DNA of 64,000 nt from an uncultured Rhizobium sp. (lineage in GTDB: Bacteria; Pseudomonadota; Alphaproteobacteria; Rhizobiales; Rhizobiaceae), in assembly GCA_945952045.1 (NCBI GenBank), contig CAMFHE010000009.1, forward strand, positions 62,001 through 126,000, read 5' to 3'. The translations under genes were made by a program, and so were the position numbers. This document shows positions 19,252 through 28,849 of the stretch, in pieces; within the stretch, counting starts at the first letter, position 1, and each line of letters opens with the position of its first letter. The notes under the pieces were generated by a model. That model did no database searches. It was not told the origin of the DNA and saw nothing but the letters and a program-made list of their open reading frames with translations.

Positions 19252-20222
19252 AGACATCGACGATCCGGGGCGCCTTTCTGTGCGCGCTCGCGCTTGCCGC
19301 ACCTGCCACGCCCCTCTTCGCCGATCCCTTGCATGACGTTCTCGTCGATGGCTTCGACGGAAAGGATTTCTCGCCCGAGGGCGGGCTCTACTATCGTGAA
19401 AACGCCGAGCAGAGCGCGGGAACGGTCGTCTTCCAGAGCGAGGTCAAGCGCAGCGGCGCCGGCGCCCTGAAGCTCAGCGTCAGGCCCTACTGCGCCGAAG
19501 ACAGCGAAGGATGCAGCGAACGCGCCGAGATCTGGGAAAAGACCAAGCTGCGCGTGCCCTATGACGCCGGCGTCTGGTATGGTTTCGCCGTGCGTTTCGC
19601 CGACCCCATCCCTTCCGAGGATCATCGTTATCTGATTGCCCAATGGAAGCGTGAGATCGGCCCGGAAGCCGAGGGCGATTTCAGCCCCTTCCTCGGTTTT
19701 CGCATGAACAACGGCAAGCTGTTCGTCACCGTCGAAACCAATTACCACGATGGTGCATCGGTCGGGCAAAAGGATAAGATGGCCGAATGCCCGGCGGGGC
19801 AGACCCCGGTCTGGCTGCGGCCGGACACCAACCAGATGCGTGCGCTGGTGGCGACCGACAGCGCCTTCAAACCCGAGGACGGCGGCATTTTCAATGCCTG
19901 CACCGACAAGATCACCGTGACCGACCACGGAACGACCCTGCCCTTGCCCTCCTCCGGCTGGATCGATTTCGCCGTCATGACCAGGCCCGGCCCGGATGGC
20001 GACGGCCGCATCGAGATCTTTGCCAACGACAAATGGATCGTCACCGTCAAGGGCCATATCGGCCATGCGGACAAGGGGCTCGGCAAGAACCAGTATTTCA
20101 AGTTCGGTCCCTACCGCGCCGCCGACAGCACCGACTGGACGCTCTATTACGACGACTTTCGCCGCTCGGCGAAATGCGAGGACGTCCTTGCCGACAAGTC
20201 GCTCTGCGCACAGCTCGATTGA
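19248..20222 (+). CDS. Secreted heparin-lyase-I-like polysaccharide lyase
   Basis: 324-residue exported protein. A signal peptide of about 25 residues (hydrophobic CALALAAPATPLFA) precedes a jelly-roll-type domain resembling the heparin lyase I family (Polysacc_lyase). Recognisable stretches are SERAEIWEKTKLRVPYDAG, VWYGFAVRF, YLIAQWKRE and the late LYYDDFRRS. Several cysteines suggest disulfides. Family members cleave uronate-containing polymers by beta-elimination; with a UDP-sugar dehydrogenase in the same locus, the cell's own uronate-bearing polysaccharide is a plausible substrate. It is translationally coupled (ATGA) to the cyclase gene, an unexpected pairing. The lyase activity is inferred from fold only. 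Confidence 0.75.
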   Translation: MKTSTIRGAFLCALALAAPATPLFADPLHDVLVDGFDGKDFSPEGGLYYRENAEQSAGTVVFQSEVKRSGAGALKLSVRPYCAEDSEGCSERAEIWEKTKLRVPYDAGVWYGFAVRFADPIPSEDHRYLIAQWKREIGPEAEGDFSPFLGFRMNNGKLFVTVETNYHDGASVGQKDKMAECPAGQTPVWLRPDTNQMRALVATDSAFKPEDGGIFNACTDKITVTDHGTTLPLPSSGWIDFAVMTRPGPDGDGRIEIFANDKWIVTVKGHIGHADKGLGKNQYFKFGPYRAADSTDWTLYYDDFRRSAKCEDVLADKSLCAQLD

Positions 20223-20325
20223 GGCGGCTGTCAAGCTGGACCAAGACCCCATGGACAGGCCGGAAGCGGTTCGATAAGCTTGACGAACCATGGCGTCTGA
20301 CAGGCGAGGCGAGAAAGCGACCGGC

Positions 20326-22215
20326 ATGAATTCAGGCGCGGATTTGTTGCGCATCGAGAAGCTTCGCATCTCGTTCAGAATGCTCGGCGGCACGCTGACG
20401 GCCGTGCGGGATGCGAGCCTGCGTGTCCTGCCCGGAAAGGTGACGGCGCTGGTCGGTGAATCCGGCTCGGGCAAGTCTGTCATCAGCCAGGCGGTCATGG
20501 GCATCCTGCCGCAGACGGCAAGTGCGGAAGGCCGCATCCTGTTTACCGATCCCGCCCGCCAGGAAGGCCCGATCGACATCCTGTCGCTGCCCCGCGACGG
20601 TCGCGCCATCCGCACGCTGCGCGGCAGCCGCATCGGCAAGATCTTCCAGGAGCCGATGACCTCGCTGTCGCCGCTGCACACCATCGGCGACCAGGTCAGC
20701 GAAGCCCTGCGCATCCATGAACCGGTGTCGCGCGCAGAACTGCGCGAGCGCACCGAGGAAATGCTCGGCCTTGTCGGCTTCGCCAATCCGGCCCGCACCT
20801 TTTCCATGTATCCCTTCGAGCTATCGGGCGGCATGCGCCAGCGCGCCATGATCGCCATGGCGCTGATCTGCCGCCCAGCGCTGTTGATCGCCGACGAGCC
20901 GACCACCGCGCTCGACGTCACCATCCAGGCGCAGATCCTCCAGCTTCTGCGCGAATTGCAGACCAAGCTGAACATGGCGATGCTTTTGATCACCCATGAT
21001 CTCGGCGTCGTGGCCAATGTCGCGGACGAAGTCGTGGTGATCTATCACGGCGAGATCATGGAAGCCGGCACCGTCGACGACATCTTCCGCCGCCCGGCCC
21101 ATCCCTATCTCAAGGGCCTGATGGCGGCCGTGCCGCATTTCGACATGAAGCCCGGGGAGCGCCTCCAGGGCTTGCGCGAAATTCCCGTCAAAGCCGATAC
21201 GCTGATCGCCAAGCGGGCCAAGCGCCCGCAGGGTGGCCCTGACATCGTGCTGTCGGTGCGCGAAGTCAGCAAGACGTTCACCACGCGCAAATCCGGCTGG
21301 CTGACCAAGCCGAAGGCTGTCGGCCACCCGGCCGTCGACAATGTCAGCCTCGACGTGCGTCGCGGCGAATGCCTGGGCATCGTTGGCGAGAGCGGCTGCG
21401 GCAAGAGCACGCTCAGCAAGATGATCATGCGCGCGATCACCCCCGACCACGGCTCGATCATGTATTTCGGCGAGAAGCCGATCGACGTGCTCAACGCCAG
21501 CGGCGAGGAACTGAAGGCGCTGCGCGCCCGCATCCAGATGGTGTTCCAGGATCCGATCTCGTCGCTGTCGCCACGCATGACGGTGCAGAACATCCTCAGC
21601 GAGCCCTTGGAGATCCACGGACGCGGCACGCCGAAGCAGCGCAAGGACTATGTGATCAAGCTGGTGGAGGCGATCGGCCTCGACCAGCGTGCGCTGAACC
21701 GCTATCCGCACAGCTTTTCCGGCGGCCAGCGCCAGCGCATCGGCATTGCGCGCGCGCTGGCGCTGGGGCCGGACGTGCTGATCTGCGACGAGCCGGTCTC
21801 TGCCCTCGACGTCTCGGTTCAGGCGCAGATCCTCAATCTGCTCAAGGATCTCCAGGCCGATCTCGGCCTGACCTACATCTTCATCTCGCACAATCTCGCC
21901 GTCGTCGATTACATGGCCGACCGCATCGCCGTCATGTGCGCCGGGCGCATCGTCGAGCTTGCGCCGCGCGAAGTGCTGATGCGCAAGCCGGTGCATCCCT
22001 ATACGCGGGCGCTGCTGGCAGCCGTGCCCTTTGCCGATCCCGACCATCCGCTCGATTTCTCCGCGATCACCAGGAGCGGCGCGGCGGCGGCCGGCAATTG
22101 GGACAGTCGCTTCCGCGAGGAGCCGGGCGAGGCGGCGCTGGCGCCCGCCGATCTGGGCGACGGCCACTTTGTGCTCGCGCGGCGCAATGTCGATGCCAGG
22201 GAGCTTTGCCCATGA
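20326..22215 (+). CDS. Oligopeptide-type ABC importer, fused double ATPase (YejF-like)
   Basis: About 629-residue cytoplasmic protein with two complete ABC domains in one chain. The first has Walker A GESGSGKS (near 20455), signature LSGGMRQR and Walker B LLIADEPTTALD. The second has GESGCGKST (near 21382), signature FSGGQRQR and LICDEPVSALD. Both H-loops (LLITHDLG, FISHNLA) are intact, so it should hydrolyse ATP. It is the first gene of a four-gene importer in the order ATPase, binding protein, permease, permease, with overlapping stop/start codons. ATG 20326 is preferred because the sequence then begins like other family members; ATG 20290 in the same frame is possible. Confidence 0.9.
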   Translation: MNSGADLLRIEKLRISFRMLGGTLTAVRDASLRVLPGKVTALVGESGSGKSVISQAVMGILPQTASAEGRILFTDPARQEGPIDILSLPRDGRAIRTLRGSRIGKIFQEPMTSLSPLHTIGDQVSEALRIHEPVSRAELRERTEEMLGLVGFANPARTFSMYPFELSGGMRQRAMIAMALICRPALLIADEPTTALDVTIQAQILQLLRELQTKLNMAMLLITHDLGVVANVADEVVVIYHGEIMEAGTVDDIFRRPAHPYLKGLMAAVPHFDMKPGERLQGLREIPVKADTLIAKRAKRPQGGPDIVLSVREVSKTFTTRKSGWLTKPKAVGHPAVDNVSLDVRRGECLGIVGESGCGKSTLSKMIMRAITPDHGSIMYFGEKPIDVLNASGEELKALRARIQMVFQDPISSLSPRMTVQNILSEPLEIHGRGTPKQRKDYVIKLVEAIGLDQRALNRYPHSFSGGQRQRIGIARALALGPDVLICDEPVSALDVSVQAQILNLLKDLQADLGLTYIFISHNLAVVDYMADRIAVMCAGRIVELAPREVLMRKPVHPYTRALLAAVPFADPDHPLDFSAITRSGAAAAGNWDSRFREEPGEAALAPADLGDGHFVLARRNVDARELCP

Positions 22216-24137
22216 GCGACTTTCACACACCATGGCTGACCCGGCGCAGCGTACTGGGTCTTCTTGCCTCCGCCGCCTTGCCCCTTCCCGCCCGCGCCGC
22301 CGTGACCGAGCCGCCACTGCTGGCAGAGCGCGTGCATGAAGACCTGCTGCCACCGCTTGCGGACCGCATTCCCCGCCAGCCGCGCATGGTGCCGCTGGCC
22401 GCCATGGGCAGGCAGCCCGGCAAGAACGGCGGCACGGCGCGCATTCTGATCGGCAGCGCCAAGGACATCCGCCTGATGACCATCTGCGGCTATGCCCGTC
22501 TCGTCGGCTATACCCCTTCCCTCAGCTTCGTCGCCGATATCCTCGAAAGCTTCGAGAACGTCGACAACACAAGCTTCACCTTCCACATCCGCAACGGCCA
22601 TCGCTGGTCGGACGGGCACATGGTGACCTCCGAGGATTTCCGCTATTGTTGGGAAGATGTCATTCTCGACGACGACCTGCGCAAGGGCGGCCTGCCGAGA
22701 GAGCTGCTCGTCAATGGCAAGCCGCCGCGTTTCGAAGTGATCGACCAGCACACCGTCCGCTTCAGCTGGGATGGGCCCAACCCGGATTTCCTGCCGCGCA
22801 TTGCTGCGCCGCAGCCGCTGGTCCTGATGATGCCGGCGCATTACATGCGCAATTTCCATGAAAAATACCAGGAGCCGAACCGGCTGGCCGGTCTGATGAA
22901 GGAGCAGCGCGTCAAGACCTGGGTCGACCTCCACATCAAGATGTCGCGCAGCTACCGTCCGGAAAATCCCGAGCTGCCGACCCTCGATCCCTGGCGCAAC
23001 ACGACCAGGTTGCCGGCCGAACAGTTCGTCTTCGAACGCAATCCCTTCTTTCACCGCATCGACGAGCACGGGCTGCAGCTGCCCTATCTCGACAAGATCA
23101 TTCTCAACGTCAGCTCCGCCACCATCATCGCCGCCAAGGCCTGCACCGGCGAAAGCGACCTGCAGCCGACCGGCGTCGATTTTTCCGACTACACCTATCT
23201 GAAAGACGCCGAGAAACGCTATCCGGTGCGCGTCAGCTTGTGGAAATCGACGCGCGGCTCGAAGGTCGCGCTGCTGCCGAACCTCAATTACGGCGACGAA
23301 CTCTGGCGCGGTATCCTGCGCGATGCCCGCTTCCGCCGGGCGCTGTCGCTGGCGATCGATCGCGACGAGATCAACAAGGTCGCCTTCTATGGTCTCGCCG
23401 TGCCGAGCGCCGATACGATCCTGCCCGACAGCCCGCTGTTCAAGCCGGAATATGCCGCCGCCTACAGCAATCACGATGCCGACGCCGCCAATGCGCTGCT
23501 TGACGAGATGGGGCTGACCCAACGCGACAGCGACGGCATCCGCCTGCTTTCCGACGGCCGCATCGCCCAGATCGTCGTCGAGACCGCCGGCGAAAGCACG
23601 TTGGAGACCGACGTGCTGGAACTGGTCACCGATCACTGGCGCAAGATCGGCATCTCGCTGTTCGTGCGCACCTCGCAGCGCGATGTCTTCCGCTCGCGCA
23701 CCATGGGCGGCCAGATCATGATGACCATGTGGCCCGGCCTCGAAAACGGCGTGCCGACCGCCGACATGAACCCCGGCCAGCTGGCGCCGACCACCGACGA
23801 TCAGCTGCAATGGCCGGTCTGGGGCATGCATTATCTCTCCAACGGCAAGAAGGGCCAGGCGCCCGACGTCGCCGAAGCCGCAACCCTGACGACGCTTCTG
23901 CGCGACTGGTACAAGGCCGGCACGCACGCCGAGCGCAGCGCCATCTGGGGCAAGATGCTGGCGATCTACACCGATCAGGTCTTCTCCATCGGCATCGTCA
24001 ACCAGACGCTGCAGCCGATCCTGCGTTCGGGCCGTCTGCGCAACGTTCCCGACAAGGGGCTTTACGGCTTCGACCCCACCGCCTTCCTCGGGGTCTACAT
24101 GCCCGATACCTTCTGGTACTCGGAGGATATCGCCTGA
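22212..24137 (+). CDS. ABC importer extracytoplasmic solute-binding protein, family 5, Tat-exported
   Basis: 641-residue periplasmic binding protein of the oligopeptide/nickel/opine class (SBP_bac_5). The N-terminus LTRRSVLGLLASAALP, with a cleavage site near ARA-AV, is a twin-arginine signal peptide, so it is probably exported folded. Family stretches include FTFHIRNGHRWSDGHMVTSE, DARFRRALSLAIDRDEI and VLELVTDHWRKIGI. It is larger than typical DppA and nearer in size to the YejA/microcin C-type proteins. The ATG overlaps the ATPase stop (ATGA). The ligand is unknown; peptides, glycopeptides or oligosaccharides released by the neighbouring lyase and GH5 enzymes are candidates. Confidence 0.88.
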   Translation: MSDFHTPWLTRRSVLGLLASAALPLPARAAVTEPPLLAERVHEDLLPPLADRIPRQPRMVPLAAMGRQPGKNGGTARILIGSAKDIRLMTICGYARLVGYTPSLSFVADILESFENVDNTSFTFHIRNGHRWSDGHMVTSEDFRYCWEDVILDDDLRKGGLPRELLVNGKPPRFEVIDQHTVRFSWDGPNPDFLPRIAAPQPLVLMMPAHYMRNFHEKYQEPNRLAGLMKEQRVKTWVDLHIKMSRSYRPENPELPTLDPWRNTTRLPAEQFVFERNPFFHRIDEHGLQLPYLDKIILNVSSATIIAAKACTGESDLQPTGVDFSDYTYLKDAEKRYPVRVSLWKSTRGSKVALLPNLNYGDELWRGILRDARFRRALSLAIDRDEINKVAFYGLAVPSADTILPDSPLFKPEYAAAYSNHDADAANALLDEMGLTQRDSDGIRLLSDGRIAQIVVETAGESTLETDVLELVTDHWRKIGISLFVRTSQRDVFRSRTMGGQIMMTMWPGLENGVPTADMNPGQLAPTTDDQLQWPVWGMHYLSNGKKGQAPDVAEAATLTTLLRDWYKAGTHAERSAIWGKMLAIYTDQVFSIGIVNQTLQPILRSGRLRNVPDKGLYGFDPTAFLGVYMPDTFWYSEDIA

Positions 24138-25135
24138 TGATCCGCTATATTCTCTGGCGCATCGCCGCGATGGTTCCGACGCTGATGATCATCTCGGCGC
24201 TCGTCTTCACCATTATCGAGTTGCCGCCCGGCGACTATTTCGAGAGCTATATCGCCGAATTGCAGGCTCAGGGCGAAAACGTCGACATGGCCGAGATCGA
24301 GCAGTTGCGCGCCCAGTATGGTTTCGACAAGCCGCCGGTGCTGCGCTACTTCCACTGGGTCGGCGGCATGCTGACCGGCGATTTCGGCTATTCCTTCGAA
24401 TATCAGTTGCCGGTGAGCGAGGTGGTCGGCGACCGCTTGTGGCTGACCATCCTCGTCTCGGTGTGTACGATCATCGTCACCTGGCTGATCGCCTTCCCGA
24501 TCGGCATCTATTCCGCCACCCATCAATATAGCTGGGGCGATTACGGCCTGACCTTCGTCGGCCTGCTCGGCATCGCCATTCCGAATTTCACCCTGGCGCT
24601 GATCCTGATGTATTTCGCCAATATCTGGTTCGGCACCACCATCGGCCACCTGATGGACCAGCGTTTCCTCGGCGAGCCGATGAGCTGGGAAAAGGCGAAA
24701 TCCATCCTCGAACACCTGTGGATCCCGGTGATCATCGTCGGCACCGCCGGCACCGCAGGCATGATCCGCAGGCTGCGCGCCAATCTGCTCGACGAGTTGC
24801 AGAAGCAATATGTGGTCACCGCCCGCGCCAAGGGCCTGTCGCCCTTCCGCACCCTGGTCAAATACCCGCTGCGCATGTCCCTGAACTTCTTCATCGCCGA
24901 TATCGGCTCGATCCTGCCGCAGATCATTTCGGGGGCGGAAATCACCGCCATCGTGCTGTCGCTGGAGACGACCGGCCCGATGCTGATCAAGGCGCTGCAG
25001 AGCCAGGACATGTATCTGGCCGGCTCCTTCCTGATGTTCCTCGCCTTCCTCACCGTGGTCGGCATGTTGATTTCCGATATCGCGCTCGCCTTTCTCGATC
25101 CGCGTATCCGTCTGCAGGGTGGGAGCGCCAAGTGA
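24137..25135 (+). CDS. ABC importer permease 1 (DppB/YejB type)
   Basis: 332-residue inner-membrane permease. The start ATG overlaps the binding-protein stop by one base (TGATG). The first helix is MIRYILWRIAAMVPTLMIIS, followed by the long first periplasmic segment containing LRAQYGFDKPPVLRYFHWVGG that is typical of DppB-type permeases, then about five more helices. The ATPase-docking EAA loop is seen as LQKQYVVTARAKGLSPFRTLVKYPLR. It pairs with the following permease to form the channel. The long first loop between the first two helices is as in YejB. Confidence 0.9.
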   Translation: MIRYILWRIAAMVPTLMIISALVFTIIELPPGDYFESYIAELQAQGENVDMAEIEQLRAQYGFDKPPVLRYFHWVGGMLTGDFGYSFEYQLPVSEVVGDRLWLTILVSVCTIIVTWLIAFPIGIYSATHQYSWGDYGLTFVGLLGIAIPNFTLALILMYFANIWFGTTIGHLMDQRFLGEPMSWEKAKSILEHLWIPVIIVGTAGTAGMIRRLRANLLDELQKQYVVTARAKGLSPFRTLVKYPLRMSLNFFIADIGSILPQIISGAEITAIVLSLETTGPMLIKALQSQDMYLAGSFLMFLAFLTVVGMLISDIALAFLDPRIRLQGGSAK

Positions 25136-26310
25136 CGTCATCGCCGCTGCCGGAGCCCGGCGCCCCGCTGCACCATTTCGTTTCGACCGCGCCATTCGAC
25201 CCGAACGAGGCGCATTCGATCACCGAAGACCAGAAAAAGGTCAGCAAGGCCTCGCAACTGCGCCTGATGTGGTGGAAGTTCAAGCGTCACAAGCTGGCGC
25301 TGGCATCCGGTATCTTCCTGGCGTTGCTCTACGCCTCCATATTGATCGTCGAGTTCCTGGCGCCCTACAATCTGCACACCCGCAACGTCGATTTCATCCA
25401 TTCGCCGCCGCAGCGCGTGCATCTGTTCCATGAAGGCAAATTCGTCGGCCCCTTCGTCTATGGCCGCGAAATGCGCCTCGACATGGATACGCTGCGCCGC
25501 ATCTATACCAACCGGACCGACCAGGTGGAGCCGCTGCGCTTCTTCTGCCGCGGCGATTCCTATCGTTTCTGGGGACTGTTCGAGGCCAATACGCATCTGG
25601 TCTGCCCGGCAAAGGGCGGCCAGATGTTCCTGCTCGGCACGGATCGGCTCGGCCGCGACGTGCTGTCGCGCATCATCTATGGCGCGCGCATTTCGCTAAC
25701 CATCGGCCTCATCGGCATTTCGATCAGCTTCGTGCTCGGCATCGTCATCGGCGGCCTTGCCGGCTATCGCGGCGGGCTGTTCGATCTGGTGACCCAGCGC
25801 ATCATCGAGGTGCTGCATTCGATCCCGTCCATCCCGCTATGGATGTCGCTGGCCGCGATCATGCCGGTGACCTGGAGCCCGGTCCTGATCTATGTCGGCA
25901 TCACCATCATCCTCGGCCTATTGGACTGGACGGGACTGGCGCGCGCCGTGCGCTCCAAGCTGTTGTCGCTGCGCGAGGAGGATTACGTGCTCGCCGCGCA
26001 TCTGATGGGCGCCAAGACCAGCCGCATCATCGGCCGGCACCTCATTCCCGGTTTCATGTCGCATCTGATCGCCACCGCGACCATCTCGATCCCCGGCATG
26101 ATTCTCGGCGAAACGGCGCTGAGCTTCCTTGGCCTTGGCCTGCGGCCGCCGATCACAAGCTGGGGCATCCTGTTGACGGAGGCGAGAAGCGTCAGCGTCA
26201 TCGCCTTCTATCCCTGGCTTTTGCTGCCGACCCTGCCGGTCGTTCTTGTGATCTTGGCGTTCAATTTTCTGGGAGACGGCTTGCGCGACGCGGCCGATCC
26301 ATACAAGTGA
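25132..26310 (+). CDS. ABC importer permease 2 (DppC/YejE type)
   Basis: 392-residue inner-membrane permease. A GTG start overlaps the previous stop by 4 bp (GTGA). A cytoplasmic tail of about 50 residues precedes the first helix (LALASGIFLALLYASILIVEF). A periplasmic loop of about 110 residues (to FLLGTDRLGRDVLSRIIYGARIS) is longer than in DppC and resembles YejE. The EAA loop reads LSLREEDYVLAAHLMGAKTS, and the C-terminus has FLGDGLRDAADPYK, diagnostic of the DppC group. It closes the four-gene importer; the next gene, a glycosyltransferase, starts 69 bp later. Confidence 0.9.
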   Translation: MTSSPLPEPGAPLHHFVSTAPFDPNEAHSITEDQKKVSKASQLRLMWWKFKRHKLALASGIFLALLYASILIVEFLAPYNLHTRNVDFIHSPPQRVHLFHEGKFVGPFVYGREMRLDMDTLRRIYTNRTDQVEPLRFFCRGDSYRFWGLFEANTHLVCPAKGGQMFLLGTDRLGRDVLSRIIYGARISLTIGLIGISISFVLGIVIGGLAGYRGGLFDLVTQRIIEVLHSIPSIPLWMSLAAIMPVTWSPVLIYVGITIILGLLDWTGLARAVRSKLLSLREEDYVLAAHLMGAKTSRIIGRHLIPGFMSHLIATATISIPGMILGETALSFLGLGLRPPITSWGILLTEARSVSVIAFYPWLLLPTLPVVLVILAFNFLGDGLRDAADPYK

Positions 26311-26379
26311 TGACGCAATGTCGAACAACACCATCGCCGAGACCCTGAACTCCGCCCGGCCCGTATACAGGTTCGTTCC

Positions 26380-27603
26380 ATGAATGCTCTCCCCACGACC
26401 CATCGTTTCGAGGATGCGCGCATCCTCATGTATAGCCACGACACGTTCGGCCTCGGCCATCTGCGCCGCTGTCGCACGATCGCCCATTCGCTGGTCGAGG
26501 ACTATCGCGGCCTCAATGTCCTGATCATTTCCGGCGCCACCATCGCCGGCGCCTTCGACTATCGCGTCCGCGTCGATTTCGTCAAAATCCCCAGCGTCAT
26601 CAAGCTGCGCAACGGCGAATACACCTCGATGAAGACCCATACGGATCTCGGCGAGACACTGAAGATGCGCCAGTCTATCATCCGCCACACCGCCGAAAGC
26701 TTCGATCCCGACATCTTCATCGTCGACAAGGAGCCGATGGGCCTGCGCGGCGAGGTCGAGGAGACGCTGGCCTATCTGAAAGCGCGCGGCAAAACGCTGG
26801 TGCTGGGCTTGCGCGACGTCATGGACGCGCCGCATCTGCTGGAAGCCGAGTGGGAGCGCGGCGACGTTCTCAACAAGATCGCCAAGTTCTACGATCGCGT
26901 CTGGGTCTACGGACCGCCCGATTTCTACGATCCGCTCGGCGGCATGGACATTCCCCCCGCCGTGCGGGCAAAGATGGATTTCGTCGGCTTCCTGCAGCGC
27001 AGCGTTTCCTCGGAGAACCTGTCGGAGCATCGGCCGCACGGCAAATATATCCTGGTGACCACCGGCGGCGGCGGCGACGGCGAGGATTTGATCCGCGACG
27101 TCATCCGCGCCTATGAGGCAGACCCGACCCTGACCCACAAGGCGCTGATGGTGCTCGGCCCCTACATGCCCGCCAGCCAGCGCCAGTCGATGATGGAGAG
27201 CGCGGCCAAGATCCCCCATATCGAGGTCATCGAATTCGACAACCGCATGGAGGAGCTGATCGCCGGCGCCAGCGCCGTGGTCGCCATGGGCGGCTACAAC
27301 ACCTATTGCGAGATCCTTTCCTTCGACAAGCCGGCGCTGATCATCCCCCGCGTCATGCCGCGCGAGGAGCAGCTGATCCGCGCCACCCGCGCCGCCGAAC
27401 TCGGCCTGATCGACATGCTGCATCCCGACGAGGCCAGCGACCCCTTGCGCGTCGCCGCCGCCCTGAAGGCGCTGCCCGACCGCAAGCCACCCTCCGCCAG
27501 CGCCGGCAACCTGCGCCTCGAAGGCCTGCCGAACATTTCGCGCATCGTCGGCGAATGGCTTGAAGGTCGCGAGCACGGCAAACTGCACGCGATCCAGGGA
27601 TAA
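26380..27603 (+). CDS. MurG/GT28-like glycosyltransferase 1
   Basis: 407-residue cytoplasmic GT-B enzyme. The N-terminal domain starts ARILMYSHDTFGLGHLRR (Gly/His loop 24-30), the position where MurG has its glycine-rich acceptor loop. The C-terminal nucleotide-sugar domain shows VTTGGGGDGEDL (227-237) and AMGGYNTYCEIL (302-313) before a PRVMPREEQ donor-binding region. These blocks match the glycosyltransferase family 28 C-terminal pattern. The related gene at 28846 has the same architecture, with a GT4 between them. It is the first of a three-gene glycosyltransferase operon. Donor and acceptor are unknown. Confidence 0.82.
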   Translation: MNALPTTHRFEDARILMYSHDTFGLGHLRRCRTIAHSLVEDYRGLNVLIISGATIAGAFDYRVRVDFVKIPSVIKLRNGEYTSMKTHTDLGETLKMRQSIIRHTAESFDPDIFIVDKEPMGLRGEVEETLAYLKARGKTLVLGLRDVMDAPHLLEAEWERGDVLNKIAKFYDRVWVYGPPDFYDPLGGMDIPPAVRAKMDFVGFLQRSVSSENLSEHRPHGKYILVTTGGGGDGEDLIRDVIRAYEADPTLTHKALMVLGPYMPASQRQSMMESAAKIPHIEVIEFDNRMEELIAGASAVVAMGGYNTYCEILSFDKPALIIPRVMPREEQLIRATRAAELGLIDMLHPDEASDPLRVAAALKALPDRKPPSASAGNLRLEGLPNISRIVGEWLEGREHGKLHAIQG

Positions 27604-27607
27604 AGCC

Positions 27608-28849
27608 TTGCAACCGGACAGGAAGATCATCGTGGTGCTGAAGGGCTATCCGCGCCTTTCGGAGACATTTATCGCGCAGGAATTGCTGGGACTGGAAAAG
27701 GCGGGCTTCGCGCTGTCGCTGGTGGCGCTGCGCCGCCCGACCGACAAGAAACGTCATCCCGTCCATGACGAGATTCGCGCGCCCGTGCATTACCTGCCGG
27801 AATATCTGCACGAGGAACCGCTGCGCGTGGTCCGTGCGCTGCTCAAGGCGCGTCGGCTGCCGGGTTTCAAGAAGGCGTTTTCCGCCTTCCTGTCCGATCT
27901 CAAACGCGATTTCACCCGCAACCGCTTCCGCAGGCTCGGACAGGCCGCCGTGCTCGCCGCCGAATGGCCGGATGGCGGGCAATGGCTGCATGCCCATTTC
28001 ATCCATACCCCCGCCTCGGTCACGAACTATGCCAGCATGATGACGGGTACGCCCTGGACCTGCTCGGCGCATGCCAAGGACATCTGGACCTCGCCGGACT
28101 GGGAACTGGAGGGCAAGCTCGCCGCCAATCGCTGGACGGTGACCTGCACCCATAGCGGCTATGAGCATTTGAAGACGCTCGCCAACGGCCATGGCGCCGT
28201 GCATCTGAGCTATCATGGTCTCGATCTCGACCGTTTCGGCCACAATCTGACACCGCGCGCCGACCGCGACGGCAGCGACCCCACCGATCCCGTCACCATA
28301 CTGAGCGTCGGCCGCGCCGTGCCGAAAAAGGGCTACGACATCCTGCTCAAAGCCCTGGCGCGTCTGCCGGCCGACCTGCATTGGCGCTTCGACCATATCG
28401 GCGCCGGGCCGGAAACAGCGCCGATGAAGGCGCTGGCGGCCGAACTCGGCATCGGCGAGCGCCTGCGCTGGCAGGGTGCGCTCGACCAGAAGGACGTGCT
28501 ATCAGCCTATCGCGAGAGCGACCTCTTCGCCCTTGCCTGCCGCATCACTGCCGATGGCGACCGCGACGGCTTGCCGAACGTGCTGGTGGAGGCTTCCAGC
28601 CAGAACCTGCCTTGCATCTCCACCAATATTTCGGGCGTGCCGGAGCTGATCGCCGACGACGAAAACGGCCTGCTGGTCGAACCGGAAAACCCGGAACAGC
28701 TTGCCGCCGCGCTGGAACGCGCCATCCGCGATCCGGCCTTGCGCCGACGCCTGGGCCAGGCGGCGGAGGCGCGGGTGCGCGCCCATTTCGACCATCACGC
28801 CAGCATCGGCCAGCTGGCCGGTCTCTTCCGGCAGGAGTGGAGCGCATGA
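27608..28849 (+). CDS. Glycosyltransferase family 4 (middle gene of a GT triplet)
   Basis: 413-residue cytoplasmic GT-B, family 4. The N-terminal half begins IIVVLKGYPRLSETFIAQEL and contains WLHAHFIHTPASVT. The C-terminal half contains the GT4 fingerprint: VTILSVGRAVPKKGYDILLKA, then a SDLFALACRITADGDRDGLP stretch, followed by NVLVEASSQNLPCISTNISG and VPELI. The start is a TTG at 27608, only 4 nt after the previous stop, with AGGGA 9-10 nt upstream; the open frame extends further upstream but overlaps the previous gene. The stop overlaps the next start (ATGA). Such enzymes use NDP-sugars and retain anomeric configuration. Specific sugar unknown. Confidence 0.87.
   Translation: MQPDRKIIVVLKGYPRLSETFIAQELLGLEKAGFALSLVALRRPTDKKRHPVHDEIRAPVHYLPEYLHEEPLRVVRALLKARRLPGFKKAFSAFLSDLKRDFTRNRFRRLGQAAVLAAEWPDGGQWLHAHFIHTPASVTNYASMMTGTPWTCSAHAKDIWTSPDWELEGKLAANRWTVTCTHSGYEHLKTLANGHGAVHLSYHGLDLDRFGHNLTPRADRDGSDPTDPVTILSVGRAVPKKGYDILLKALARLPADLHWRFDHIGAGPETAPMKALAAELGIGERLRWQGALDQKDVLSAYRESDLFALACRITADGDRDGLPNVLVEASSQNLPCISTNISGVPELIADDENGLLVEPENPEQLAAALERAIRDPALRRRLGQAAEARVRAHFDHHASIGQLAGLFRQEWSA

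Noticed and set aside
21369..22211. N-terminal extension of the binding-protein frame upstream into the ATPase gene
   Set aside because: The Tat signal peptide begins at ATG 22212 with an ATGA overlap; the upstream part is an out-of-frame read of the ATPase gene.
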